Positions 10,594 to 21,966 of a DNA stretch of 64,000 nucleotides are shown here, piece by piece; the stretch's first letter is position 1; every line of letters begins with the position of its first letter. The DNA is from Cordia subcordata (Eukaryota; Streptophyta; Magnoliopsida; Boraginales; Cordiaceae). The notes under the pieces were generated by a model that saw nothing but the letters and a program-made list of their open reading frames with translations, did no database searches and was not told the origin of the DNA. A program made the translations under genes and the position numbers. The stretch spans positions 4,774,001 through 4,838,000 of the forward strand of contig JAPTOF010000014.1 in NCBI GenBank assembly GCA_028554755.1, written 5' to 3'.

Positions 10594-13216
10594 TTACGCA
10601 TTTTGGTTATTGGGGCAAATTGGAGTAGTGTGACCTGGTTGACCACATGCTGTACACCTTCGTCGTCCACGGCGGTCTGAGTGATCCATCTCGTTTTGGG
10701 ATGCGCTGGCCTCCGGCTCGTCCTCTTTTCTATCGAACATGACTCGGGTTCGGATGCAACGTCCATGCAAGCGCTGGAGGCCTATACAATTGGTGTCCAA
10801 GAGGCTCGAATGTTCACCAATAGGTATCTTTGTACTATTTCACTGTCAGCTGTTGAGATATCATGTTCTCTACATTAAACTCCCTAAACCGAGCAACAGT
10901 TTGCACATGCGAGCATGGCAAGTGATATTCAACCCACTTGCCGTAAGTACACGTACTTTCTTCCCAGTTGACAACTTGGTTAGGTAGATTCTCGTTCCAT
11001 CGCACTAGCAACCGATCGACTTGGTATCTGCCATCCTCTCTGAAACTAAGTGCGTGATGATGATGTGACGAGGTCTCCCACTTCTCAAAGAGCTCCCTCA
11101 CACTAGGAGGGAGCCGACGGCCTTCACTTTCCAACTGCATGGCATGGACCAACCAATCATGAAAGTAACCTTTTATCTTCATAAAAGTATTAGTAACAAG
11201 GGCCGTGATGGGTAAACCCCTTGCACTGACGAGGACACCGTTGAAGCATTCGACATTATTTGTGGTCATCACACCCCATCTGAATCCCCCATCAGCGCTC
11301 ATGGTCCGTGCATCTGCAGGGATATCGAATAGGAATTTGTGTACTCGTCTGCCAACACCGTTCTGACTAGGGTCCACAGCAAGGATCATGTTCATTACAT
11401 ACAAATGTTTGCGTGCTTGACATTCTTAGCCAGCTATCCAACACATGTCTTTAATGAATTGATTCCGCCATCTTTTCATCACATTGCTTTTCAGATGTCT
11501 CAAGCAAACACGATGTTTTATTTCAAGTTGACCGTCACGTGTAACCCGTTCGACTGCAGATGCGATTCCTGCATGCCTATTTGAAATGATACACACTTGG
11601 GGTATCCCAATGAAATAGTTCTCATGCAATTGATGTAAGAACCATGACCAAGTATGAGTTGTCTTTGCGTCCACTATGGCAAAAGCTAACGGCAACACTT
11701 GGCAGTTGGTGTCTGTGGCTAATGCAACTAGGAGACCCTTGTACTTTCCCCGCAAGTGTGTGCCGTCCAGCGAAACAACGGGCTTACAATGCCTCCACGC
11801 TGCGATGCATGGACCGAACACCTAGTAAACCATGTCGAAAATTTTTTCAGCCTATGTTGAACCTTCAGCGAACCTATATCTCACAACACTACCTGGATTC
11901 TTAGCCATCACGGCACCAAGAAACTGTGGGAGCATTTGATACAACGTGTCCCAATTGCCATACACTAGTTCAATTGCTTTATTTCGGCCGTTCCATGCTT
12001 TTTTGTAACTGACATCTGCGTTAAGCTTCTCCTTCATGTGAGCTTGGATAAGCTCGACCTCGTAATCAGCCTTCTTAGCTAAGAAATGTCTCACTAAATA
12101 TCCAACCAATCCTGAGGTCAAATTTATGTGCCCCGACGCAGTTATTTGCGCCATACATACATGTCTGGAGTCATACTGTGTGATTTCCCACTGTTTGTGC
12201 GTTGCTTTCCTTATTACACATATATACCATGGGCATTCTACAATTCCACTATGTGCTTCCCAACATCGTACCTTCCACAGGGTCTTACTCGACTTGACGA
12301 CCCTATATTCCTCTTGTATTCTTATCGCGTTTTGTTGAACAGCCCTTATCCTATCCACTTTGGATGGGAACACCATTCCTTTGGCCAGTTCCATCCTGTC
12401 CGGGTCCCATACTGAACGTTTGGTGACCTTATACCTGCTTGTCGTGTAGAATTCATTCCTAGCAGTGTGGAACTCCACTGCTTCCTCCTCATCTACCTCC
12501 GCCTCTGCATCGACATCCGGTCCTTCTACCTCATTCTCAATTTGGTAGTTCAAACTTGCTTCTGAGACTGCATTTTGTTTTTGATCGTTCAATTCACCGT
12601 CCTTATTTTCTTCGTCTGTCTCTGACAAAACAGTATCTGCTGCGACGTTACATCTCTCCTCCGTGCCACCGCCATGATGAGAGGGTCCTCCGACTTCAAA
12701 AGTGAAATGTGGTTGCGGGAAAATGGAAAAAGTAGCAAACTCTACCGCTGTTGTTGCAATATTGATATGTTCATCTTCTTCATACGATGGTACTGCATTT
12801 AGGTCCGGCATGTTAGACTGGTACGGGACGTCGGGCATTATTTGCGACACATATACGTCGTCAGATTGAAAGGACTGAACGTCCACTATTACGTGCGCCA
12901 CACAACGGTTCCATTCACAGCGAGTTGTGCCATACATCTCCCGCATATCTTCGTCATCAATTATTGCACTTGGATAATAATATACCTACTGCAATGTAGC
13001 ATCCCATCTAGGGTCAAGATAGCATAAGTTAACCCTATCAATACTCGGACGCAACCCTAGTTTTTTAATTACATGAGAAACAAATTCATCGTAAGTTGTA
13101 TTGGGATGAATTTTGATTTTGCGTGGTATATTTGGACTTCTATAATCAAGACCGTAATCGGTCATTATTGTGTGACCGCTGTAGTATAAAAAAATAGTAA
13201 TGTCGGTTGAATTCAT
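10594..13216 (-). pseudogene. MuDR-type MULE transposase, broken by stops and a frameshift
   Basis: From MNSTDITIFLYYSGH at 13216 one frame runs to about 10700 in the family's order. The N-terminal region comes first, then an acidic linker. Next is the Mutator DNA-binding region (WDPDRMELAKGMVFPSK to about 11860) and the MULE DDE domain (VSLDGTHLRGKYKG; VCIISNRHAGI; TTNNVECFNGVL). A SWIM zinc finger (CTYGKWVEYHLPCSHV) and a final CCHC knuckle (CTACGQPGHTTPICP, ending at 10594) complete it. In-frame stops are at 12988-12986, 11854-11852, 11824-11822 and 11428-11426, and a 1-nt shift near 10700 precedes the knuckle. Two functional residues are also changed: the second catalytic Asp is Asn (SNRH), and the second Cys of the SWIM CxC is Tyr. 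The enzyme must be dead. Confidence 0.88.
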
Positions 13217-13644
13217 TCTTTTAGGTGCTTTGGTAGAAACTTATACTAACAAATTGAATGAATTTGGTAGAAAACTTATTTGGTGGAACGTTATTGTAAT
13301 GGGTAACGGATTCAATGATCCGGTGGAGGAAGGTGTTGGGGTTTATATAGGCAAAAAACGCATTCTGAGAGTGATTTTTGAAATTTTCCATGACGTGAAG
13401 TAACTGAAGCGTGATTTGCGAATATATTTCGGATATTGTAAATGCACTCTTAGAATGAGCTGCTAAGAATATTTTCTTGTCCTCATAATTAAATCAAATC
13501 GGAATCAAATCAAATCTGGCAGGGTTGCATGGAAACCAGAAAACGGGTTCCGGAAGCGCGGAACGCATTCCAGAATGCAGGTGAACTCCTAGAGCGCGGC
13601 TGCATTCTAGGAATGCGTTCTGCGTTCTGAGATTGCGTGCCACC

Positions 13645-13733
13645 CATTTCTGGAACCAGATTGGGTTATCTTTCAAAACGTTTTACGAACGAAGTTAATT
13701 TTGTATAACATTTTAATTTTTGGGTAAAAAAAA
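13645..13733 (-). repeat. Right terminal inverted repeat of the MULE
   Basis: Inverted partner of 8566-8660. Just inside, at about 13555-13640, is a GC-richer tract with several short inverted repeats built on GCATTC and GAATGC, which could form small hairpins. Confidence 0.78.
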
Positions 13734-13740
13734 AAAAAAA

Positions 13741-16055
13741 CTTCCCCTCGTCCTCCCACGAAATCTGTTAATGTGTTTCAAGACTTGGATATCAAACGCC
13801 TCAGCCAAGTCTTACACGTGGCGATCCATGTTTAGACACTTGCAAACATTCAACGTAAGAATTTAGAGAGAGAGAAGGGATAAGATAATTTCTTAGGATG
13901 TCGTGTGTGCTCTCTCTCTTTCTCTTTCATTCACATTATTATTATCTCATTTATAGTTGCGTTTCAAAAAGAATATGGTAATCCGATTACACTTCTCCAT
14001 CTTATACGTCTCGAGAATCAAGATACCATACCTGTTACGCACTTAGGCATCTCATGTTTTCTTAGGCTCTTTAATTCGGTGGTTACAGATGGCGATGGAG
14101 CAACGTAAGGATGAAATTTGCTTTCTTTTATTTTGTACCCAATAATACAATTCTCGTATCGAATGAAAAAAATTTTGCTCCACTCTTGTGTAGTACTGAT
14201 CAACAAGATCGATAATATTGTAATTTCTTTAAAAAATATAAGAATATATTAAAAATAAGTTAACTTTTACAATTAAACTCTAGATATTTTAACTATATGA
14301 TAAAATATATAAAAATATATTAGAATTATATATAAATAATATAATGTTTTTATTAAAAATATATAAGAATATATTAGAAATAAAAAAATATACTTATAAA
14401 TATACGTATATAGCGGGACGGCACGGAGTAGAATGGACAAACACCTATCTTGCCTTGCCCCTGTACCGGGATAAGGGAACAAAACCCTTCCCCACCCTTC
14501 GCGAGGTTTTTTTTGACAAAAACTTCGTTCTTACTCCTACGAAGTAGATTAGGATGGAGTACTATTGTCATTCTCATTGATGGCTAATTTATTAAACTAT
14601 TGTTAAAGGGAAAAATAACTTAGATGCTGGGTAATCACAAAGTTTTTAAAAGAAAAATTAAAATTAATTTTAACATGATATATTCTAATAACTATAAATC
14701 TAAAATGCCAATAAAAATATATAACTTCAAAATATAAATAAAAATATACAACCGAACCAAAAACATAACATAATTCAAACTCTAAAATATAAATAAAGTA
14801 TAAATTTAAAGTCCAAAATCTGGTATTGAAAAACACAAGATCTGAAGCATAAATAAAAAATATAACTCATCTTCATTTCTCTTTATTATTTAGATAATAA
14901 AATAAGATATATTATATTAAAAACGCGCGCACACACTTCCAAAACACAAAACAAAGTCCTAGTAGTTGAACTTTTGATTTGATAGTTGGTTTTCTCTGAT
15001 TAATCTACACTCCTAATCAAAACAATTAAAAATTTAACAACTAAAATATAAAGTTAAATATTTAACTATTTTTATTTAATAATATTTTTATCTGAAACTC
15101 TACTATAAAAAATTTAGCTCAACAAGTGAAATTTCAAATTAAGCCAAAAAAACCCTTAATTCTAGGAGACACTCCTACAAGTTTAAATCTTACCTAGAGA
15201 TAGATCATCGTTTCCTCAAATGCTAACTTAGGATTCATCTTAATTGATCTTTTTGCGTAAAAAAGATATCTTTTGTAATATATATGTTTTTTCATAATAA
15301 GTGTTTCAATTAATTTTAAGCATTTTTTTTAAAAAATTATATAAAAATATTTTTAAAAATTATAACACACACACATATATATATTTTAAGAATGGATCCA
15401 AATTTTCTCCTCTTCATTGATTTATTTATTATTGGGATGTTCATCCGGTGACACCTTAATTCTCAATCTCTCTCTCTTCAAGTGTACACCAAGTCACCAA
15501 CCCGTGTAGATTTAACAGTAAAAAAGAATCCATAAGGAGAAATTTTGTTTTTCTAAGTCAAAAGCCATCTCATTCACGTCTGTACACAATTTCTTCTCAT
15601 AATATGTAATAAATCATTAATGCTTGAAAAGAGCGATAAGAAATTCTTCTTTTTTCCCCTTTCTATCTTTAATCTTTTTTTGACATAAAAAATATACATA
15701 AAATTCTATGTTAACACTAAAGATATTACAAAAAAAATCAGACAAAAAAATTGAATATTCTATACTTACATTCTAACACCATAAGTCTCGTGTATGTTCT
15801 CAGCGTATATGTTATCATCCAATCTCGTTTGATCTTTTAATTCAAAAAAAAAAAAAACTTAATAGATTCTCTGCATAGAAATAAGAGTAAGAAGTTATTT
15901 TCATCCATTACTTGTCAACTGGATTAAATTCTTTAACAATTCTCCCATTACTCCAATTTGCCAAATTGGCGAACCAATTCTTTTGTTTTTGTTTTTTTTC
16001 TTGTTACTCTCACAATTTGCAACAAATAACCCATATTCCTTGTTGACCATTCACA
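13741..16055. other. AT-rich intergenic DNA with one partial element end
   Basis: No gene is visible. A GC-richer island at about 14410-14580 (GGGACGGCACGGAG, then a right end CTATTGTCATTCTCATTG) resembles the ends of the elements at 16293-18834 and 55497-56122 and is probably a decayed, left-truncated member. The rest is low-complexity AT-rich sequence with short CT, GA and CA runs. Confidence 0.55.
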
Positions 16056-16295
16056 GAGCCTGTTTGGCTAAGCTTATTTTTAAGTGCTTATAAGTAGTTA
16101 ATGCTTAAAAGCAAGTGATAAGTAAAGTAGAAATATGTTTCGATAATATATGATTATAAACTGTTACATATTTGATAAATAAATATTTGTTTATAAGTAG
16201 TAATAGTAGTTAAAATGATTAAAAAGGACATGCCAAGTGTCTTTAAACATGATTAAACTTTAAGTGCTTATAAGCTAAAAAAAGAAGTTACGTTA

Positions 16296-17032
16296 GGGAT
16301 GACAATGGGACGAGTGACTTAGGGTACCCGGCATCAATTGATTCAATTAAAATCCGATAAAATCCGTCCCGTTAAGAACCCAAAACGAATCCAGAATGAT
16401 TAAAAATACCCGTTAGGGTTTAGGACGGAATTAGAATTGACCTCTCGGGTATCCGCATTCCCGAACCCGGCTATACACACATACACACACACATATACAT
16501 ATACATATATATGTGTGTGTGTGTGTGTGAGTGTGCATATAGGTGTTTTACATTTATTAATTAATTATAGTTTTAAGTACGTAACTACATATTACATACT
16601 AAAAATTAAGAGAAGATTTTTATTTTCTAGTAGTAGTAAGATTTGAACCCTTAACCTTTTACTCTTTAAAATTTTATCATTTTTATGTATTTTGGGGATA
16701 TTGTTTAAATTTTTTGAAAAAAATTATTTAAATGGTTAGTTTTTAAAATTTAGTGATTTAATTTGGTTTGGGGTTGAGAACGTATCTTAAATTCGGATGG
16801 TAATGGAATGAGTGACTTAGGGTATCCGACATCAACCGATTCAACTAAAATCCGATAAAATCCATCCCGTTAAGAACTCGGAACTTATCTAGAATGATTA
16901 AAAATACATGTTAGGGTTTAGGACGGAATTATAATTGACCCCTCGGGTACTCGCATTCCTAAACCCGGTTAATATATATATACACACACACACACACACA
17001 TACACACAAATATGTGTGTGTGTATAAAGGTG
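16296..17032 (+). repeat. About 495-bp tandem duplication, second copy interrupted
   Basis: Copy 1 starts near 16296 and copy 2 near 16793. Both carry GAGTGACTTAGGGTA, AATCCGATAAAATCC, GAATGATTAAAAATAC and a CA/TG microsatellite in the same order. Copy 2 is cut at 17032 by the solo LTR and resumes at 18359-18600 with the same TGTTTTACATTTATTAATTA and AGTAGTAGTAAG blocks. Removing the LTR restores a period of about 493 bp, so the duplication came before the LTR insertion. Confidence 0.75.
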
Positions 17033-18358
17033 TGTTGGCTAAATACTAGTTATTAATTTTGATGATAAAAATTTATATGCATTCATACTTGTTTGACTAA
17101 AAGCATCTAGTGAAGATAAGTGCTTAGATATATAAGTAGATGCTTGAAAGATGGAAGAAGATGAACAAAAATGCATTATTTGAAGAACAAGAAGATGAGA
17201 AGGTATAAGGAGGAGAAGAGACGTCATAAGGGGTACCGGACGTTTTTGCTCTTTTGTGAAATGCCTAAATATTGTATATGTTCGGCTCAAACTTTCTCTT
17301 TTATTATTCAAACATATTTTAAACTCTTGCATATTTGATTTCATAAAAGCACAAATGAATTCGAATTCACACGTAAAATAAAATGTGTTTTTAAAGTGTT
17401 TCAAGTCATAAAAAGTATTTACAATATGTTTCAAAGTGATTTGGGTTTATGAAAATTGCACTGAAAGTGTTTTTGGCTAAAGTTTGGCTTTACTTCACTC
17501 TTTGGAATGGCCGGACCCCCCAGCTGGTTGACCAACTGACTTGGGTGGGTCGCCTGGCCAAGACAAAAAGTGAAGGACAAAGCCGAACCCCCTAGCCGGT
17601 AGACCAGCTAAAACGTTCAGCCTAATTAGTGTGGGCCAAGAGGAGGCCAGATGACCCAGCCAGTCGACTAGCTGAACGGGTTGCTGTAAAAAATACACTA
17701 ACCGTTTATTACTGTTTTGGCCATCTTCTTTCTCTTTTCCTCACCTACCAAATCCCTAACACTCAAAACTCTTTAAATACACATTCATTACATATTCAAA
17801 TCATCAATTCAAGTGTGCAAAATCTCATATCATCATTCAATCAAGTTTTGAGCCATTCTTGCAATATGTTTGAGCTTTCAAGAGCTTCATTCATTGCAAT
17901 ATCTTCTTTTGAGAAGAAAATTTTCATATTCTCTATCATTTCTTATTCTTTTGATTATATACACACTTTGAGAGCTAAAATTCTTGAGAGATTCATTCAT
18001 TAAAGCTTGTAAAGTGTGGGGAAATCTTAAAGAGTAAAACTCTTGGGTTCTTTGAAGTTGGGCTTCAAAGAGGTGTAAGAAATTGATTTTTGTTTCACCA
18101 AGATTTGAAGAAGCAATTTAGTGAAGGTTGTTGAAGTCCTAAGAGGGGCATCCTTGGGCCGTGGACGTAGGCTTGGCCGAACCACCTTAAATCATTTGTT
18201 TCTCTTCTCTCTATACTTTAGTTACTTATTTGCTTAAATTGTTTACATTGTGTTTGATATTTTGCTTGAAAGGAATTGTTAAATTTCTGTGAATTTTTGA
18301 AAACGAAAATTAGTAATTATATCTTAATTCACCCCCTCTTAAGATATTTGCACCTACA
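17033..18358 (+). mobile_element. Solo LTR (copia-type) with 5-bp TSD AGGTG
   Basis: A 1326-bp segment begins TGTTGGCTAAAT and ends CACCTACA, with the exact direct repeat AGGTG on both sides (17028-17032 and 18359-18363). There is no internal region, so it is a solo LTR left by recombination between the two LTRs of one element. Features of a U3 are visible: three GACCAGCT or CCGGTAGACC-type motifs at 17510-17680, then a TATA-like CTTTAAATACAC near 17770. The 3' end has AATTCACCCCCTCTTAAG, much like the LTR at 41760-43373. Copia type is my inference from that 3' end. Confidence 0.85.
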
Positions 18359-18955
18359 AGGTGTTTTACATTTATTAATTAATTATAGTTTTAAGTATGT
18401 ATGTACATATTATATATTAAAAATTAAAAGAAGATTTTTATTTTTTAGTAGTAGTAAGCTTTGAACCCTTAACTTTTTATTCTTTAAAAATTTATCATTT
18501 TAATGTATTTTAGGGATATAGAGCAGATTTTTTGGGAAAATTTATTTAAATGTTTAGTTTTTTAAAATTTAGTGATTTAATTTGGTTTTGGGTAGAGAAC
18601 ATATTTTAAATTCGGGTTTGGGACGTTTCTTATTAGAAATTTTTATTTAAATTTTAAATTTTTTTAATCGAGTTTGGGACATTCAGGGTACCCACGGATT
18701 TGGGATATTCTAGGAATGAGATTCTCATTTAATTTTTATTCATGTTTAGGGATGGAAATGAGAATTGGAATGCTATTCGGATAGTGGATTTAGAATTCTT
18801 TTATAGGCAAAGTACCCATCCTATTGTCATCTTTATGCTAAGTAGACCTAACTTTTTTTTTATCAACTTATAAGCTCATCAAAGCTACATATAAACCCAT
18901 TTTCAAAACATGCCATTTTTGTTCTTTAAACTTGCAAGCTAAGCCAAACAGGCTC

Positions 18956-19478
18956 AAATTCGTTTCTCCTAGAAACCCCCCACACTCACACAAAAAAAAA
19001 AAAAAAGTCAAATAAAATCCAGTACCTTTGTGTCTTAGGTCGTAGTGTACAAAGTACCAAACTGACACAGTCATCAGTCAACAATAACTCAACAAGCAAA
19101 TATATCCCAAACGCTTCATTTTCTCGATCAAAATCCAATCAAACGGCTAAAGTACGATGTTCTAGAATAAAATAGTACTCCCTACACCACTGTAATATAT
19201 CTCACCCATTTATATATATATAAAGTAGTGAAAAAAAATCATAGAAAGATAAGCTTTTTTAATTATCCAAATTGCACTTATTTAATTGTCTTGTCCGGAT
19301 AAAGATAAGGCTTTCATCTTCCTCCACTTTGTTCATTTCTCCCTCTACAGCAATTCCAAGCTATACATACATAATATATATATATATACATATTTATATA
19401 TACATATACATATATATATATGTATATATGTATATGTAATCTGTAGCTCTTTCTGTGCACGAGTATTTGCGAAAAGCT
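18956..19478 (+). promoter_or_regulatory. Upstream region of the OXS3-like gene
   Basis: The 520 bp between the MITE and the start codon contain no other gene. A TATATATATATAAAG stretch near 19211-19226 could serve as TATA box. An AT dinucleotide-rich block at 19369-19439 lies in the probable 5' UTR. Both are plausible from position only. The block is a simple repeat whose length probably varies between individuals. Confidence 0.35.
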
Positions 19479-21184
19479 ATGTCGATAGCGTTAGAGAGGA
19501 GCAACTCAAGCGATCATCGGATCGAACGGTCGGGGTTTGTTCACAAAATGTCGTGCGCGATTCCGGTTTACAACTCGCCGGAGTATGCCTCCGCCGCCAT
19601 AGATCGGCCGCCAGAGGAGGATCGGAGCGGCGGCACTTCGGCTTCGGCGTCGTCGTCGTCGTCGTCGTCGTCGTTGTCTCCTACTTCGTCGATTGGGAAG
19701 AATAGTGACGAGTCGTCGTTGGGCGGCGCCGGCGGCGGAGGGGACGGTGAAGAGGAGGTGCAAAGTGAGTTCAAAGGCAGCGCGCTTGATAGCTTGGAGG
19801 CTTTAGAGGAGGTTTTGCCTATCAAGTATGTTGGCTTTAAGCATTTCTAGTAATTTTAGGGTTTATTGATTGTTATATATGTATATGTATATGTGTGTGT
19901 ATATATATATATGCTATAAGATGCTCAGTTTTTGGCGTTTAGTTTGGTTAAATTTGATATGTTTTTTTGTTTAATTATGGTGATTATTAATTTCTTTTGT
20001 GATATTTGTTTGTATTTATTTTCGTTTATAGTTCAATAGCTGGTTTAAGGAATTGTTTTGAAGATGCTGAGAATGGGCTGTCACTAACTCATATAACACG
20101 ATTAGATTAGCTAGATAATCTTCTTCCGGACGATAATTATAAATGTGAACATTTGATTGACCCTGTTAATATGGTCTGTTTATAAAATAAATTGAAAGAG
20201 GATATGACTTGTTTTAAGGTTGTTGGTTCTTAGTACTAACAATATTAATTATGGAGAAAATATAAGATTTAAGTTGACGTATTTTTCTAGGTTGAGAAAA
20301 GGTTGATTTCTCCACTTTTCTGAGGTTTGGTTCCTGGTGTGATAAGTTAATTGTCATCTGTCTAAGACTACTAATTGTCATCTTTCTAAGACTACTATTA
20401 ATGTGACCTGGAAAATTATAAGTAAATTGTATGAAATTTAAAGGAAAGAAAAAGTTGAGGTTGGTATGTTGCGTAGATGGTATAGATACACGAAAAGTTC
20501 TCTAAGGTTCAGTTTCTAGTATGGTAACTTAATTTCCATCTGTCTCATATTGCAATATGTAGATGCCTTTCCCCTCCTTACTCTCTTTGTGTGTGTGGGT
20601 GTTTGTTGGGGTTTAAACTGGATGTCTTGTTTGGTAATTACACATATTCCGGCCCAATTCTTTTCTCTGATGGTAGCTTCTTTGACTTTCTCAGGAGAGG
20701 CATATCAAATTTTTATTCTGGTAAATCAAAATCTTTTACCAGCCTAGCTGATGCTGCAGTGAGTTCCTGCATCAAAGACATTACAAAACCAGAAGATGCT
20801 TACACCAGGAAACGAAAGAACTTGCTTGCATATAATAATTTCTTTAACAAGAGCCATAATAACATTCCTAGAAGTAATAGTGGTGGTATATCAAAGAGGC
20901 CTACCAATTCCAGAAGTTCATTGGCTCTTGCGGCTATGGGGCACTCTGAGAGCAACAGTAACAGCGAAAGTTCCAATTCAAACTCATCATTGCCTGTATT
21001 CAGTCTTCCTCCTCTGCCACCACAATCAATAAGAACATCTAACAATGAGTCATCTTCATCATCTCATAATCAGAAGTTTTCTCCATGGCGGTCATTCTCT
21101 CTGTCTGACCTGCAAGGTGCAGCTGCTGCAACTCCAAGCATTACTGGCTTTGGAAATGATGGAGAAGTGGGCAAACTGCATTGA
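19479..21184 (+). CDS. OXS3-like: OXIDATIVE STRESS 3-like protein
   Basis: Two exons, 19479-19825 and 20695-21184, joined by a GT-AG intron whose removal gives LPIKRGISNFYSGKSKSF in frame; 278 aa. The N-terminus is Ser/Gly-rich and acidic and ends in SALDSLEALEEVLPIK. Exon 2 opens with the family core GISNFYSGKSKSFTSLADA, followed by YTRKRKNLLAYNNFF, SGGISKRPTNSRSSLALAA, a Ser/Asn-rich tract and the C-terminal WRSFSLSDLQGAAAATP. From the family: OXS3 and its relatives are plant nuclear proteins linked to tolerance of oxidative and heavy-metal stress; the biochemical role is unsettled. I start at the ATG at 19479 because upstream in-frame codons contain no earlier ATG after the AT-rich leader. 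No disruption is seen, so the gene looks functional. The family name is by motif recognition. Confidence 0.8.
19645..19675 (+). repeat. (TCG)n microsatellite coding a serine run
   Basis: About eight to nine TCG units in exon 1 of the OXS3-like gene, encoding SSSSSSSS. All serines of the run use TCG, so slippage would change protein length without breaking the frame. Confidence 0.85.
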
Positions 21185-21849
21185 CATTCCCCCTTTTCTG
21201 TCACCCTATGAATCTATCAGAATAGATGTTCATGGAGGTGGGAATCTACAGAGCAATTTCTTGCTTTGGTCTTGTGCTTCTTGCCCAGTGTAGTAAATGT
21301 TTTAGGCTTACCTTGTCTGGGCAATTTTACAATGTAATAGCTGCAAACTCTTTTAATGTTGTTATGCTATTCCAGCTGTTATATAGTTAAATGCCTTTTT
21401 TGTTAAATGTTATTTTCTGTCTTCTCTCAACCTCTCTCGAATATAGTCTAATACTTCAATGGAGAACTTCATGTTCACTCCAAAATCTTTGTCACGGACA
21501 AACATTAGTTAAAGAGTTCCATGACGGAAATGAAAACTTAGTTCTCCTCTCTGGTGGAAGAATGGGGCTTTAATTTTGTGTCACAATCTATATCAGCGGT
21601 AGCTGAACAGTGTTTACTCCTGTCCTTGCAGGAAGTAAGTTGGTAGCAGCTAGTTGAGGGGATCAACACGTTCACCTATTTGAAAGAGTGTTCTGTACCA
21701 TGATTTAATTATTGGTTTCTAGCTTGTTACGTGAGCCTAGCAGTTGCAGGGGGATACCACCCTGATAACATCATAGATCCCAAGGATTCTAAGTTGGTGA
21801 TTTGTTCTTCCTCGGTTTTGAACTTTCATCCCAGTTCTTAGAGTTTGAG
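21185..21849 (+). other. 3' region of the OXS3-like gene
   Basis: No coding frame of note. The first few hundred bases after the stop probably hold the 3' UTR: T-rich, GTAATAG-rich sequence with TGTAA motifs near 21290-21360. No distinct poly(A) signal stands out. Confidence 0.4.
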
Positions 21850-21966
21850 GGTGTTTGGCTTTGCTTATTTTGGGTGCTTGTAAGCACCTAGAAAAAGCAC
21901 CCTCTCACATGCTTTTACTATTTAGATGCTTATAAGCACCAAATAAGCAAAGCCAAACATGCTCTT
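21850..21966. mobile_element. Short foldback MITE of the TGTTTGGCTTTGC family
   Basis: About 115 bp. The left arm (GGGTGTTTGGCTTTGCTT, then a GGGTGCTTGTAAGCACC stretch) pairs with the right arm, which ends AAGCAAAGCCAAACATGCTC. Arms are about 42 bp with only a few mismatches, around a loop of about 32 nt. In RNA it would resemble a miRNA precursor. It lies about 670 bp downstream of the OXS3-like stop and could be within an extended 3' UTR. Confidence 0.75.

Larger units (their letters stand above)
8566..13733. mobile_element. Mutator-like element (MULE) carrying a plant mobile domain gene
   Basis: Ends of about 90-100 bp are inverted copies at roughly 80% identity. Both read inward as ACCCAAAA, then TTAAAATGTTAT, CAAAATTAA, GTTTTGAAA and ATAACCCAAT. 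They begin near 8566 and 13733. Both ends then turn GC-richer with AATGCGTT-type motifs. Between them are a MuDR-type transposase on - (13216-10594) and a plant mobile domain frame on + (9597-10358), which converge. Next to the ends are CTTCTCATC (8546-8554) and CTTCCCCTC (13741-13749), which match at 7 of 9 positions and may be an old 9-bp target duplication; this is tentative. Another terminus of the same family is at 25826. Confidence 0.8.
16293..18834. mobile_element. GATGACAATGG-type element nested in the MITE
   Basis: The left end TTAGGGATGACAATGGGACG and the right end CCTATTGTCATC (18820-18831) form an inverted pair. The same kind of ends occur at 55497-56122 and, partially, at 14560. 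The interior is noncoding: a GC-richer head with TCCCGTTAAGAACCC and GAATGATTAAAAATAC, then an AT-rich tail. It holds a tandem duplication and a solo LTR, listed separately. Confidence 0.55.
16056..18955. mobile_element. hAT-like MITE split by nested insertions
   Basis: The left part (16056-16292) begins GAGCCTGTTTGGCTAAGC and continues with the TTTTTAAGTGCTTATAAG motif of the MITE family seen at 21850, 33555, 45567 and 45976. The right part (about 18840-18955) ends with the inverse, GCTAAGCCAAACAGGCTC. Without the 2.5-kb insertion between them, the element would be about 350 bp. No exact 8-bp target repeat is seen, so assignment to hAT rests on similarity of the ends. Confidence 0.6.

Noticed and set aside
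12126..12415. Overlapping + frames opposite the MULE transposase
   Set aside because: Antisense shadows; no family resemblance.
17039..17434. 131-codon - frame in the solo LTR
   Set aside because: LTR sequence with no known motif; borders and TSD explain the region.
19506..19825. Two 85-codon - frames
   Set aside because: Shadows of OXS3-like exon 1; Arg- and Asp-rich only because of the TCG repeat.
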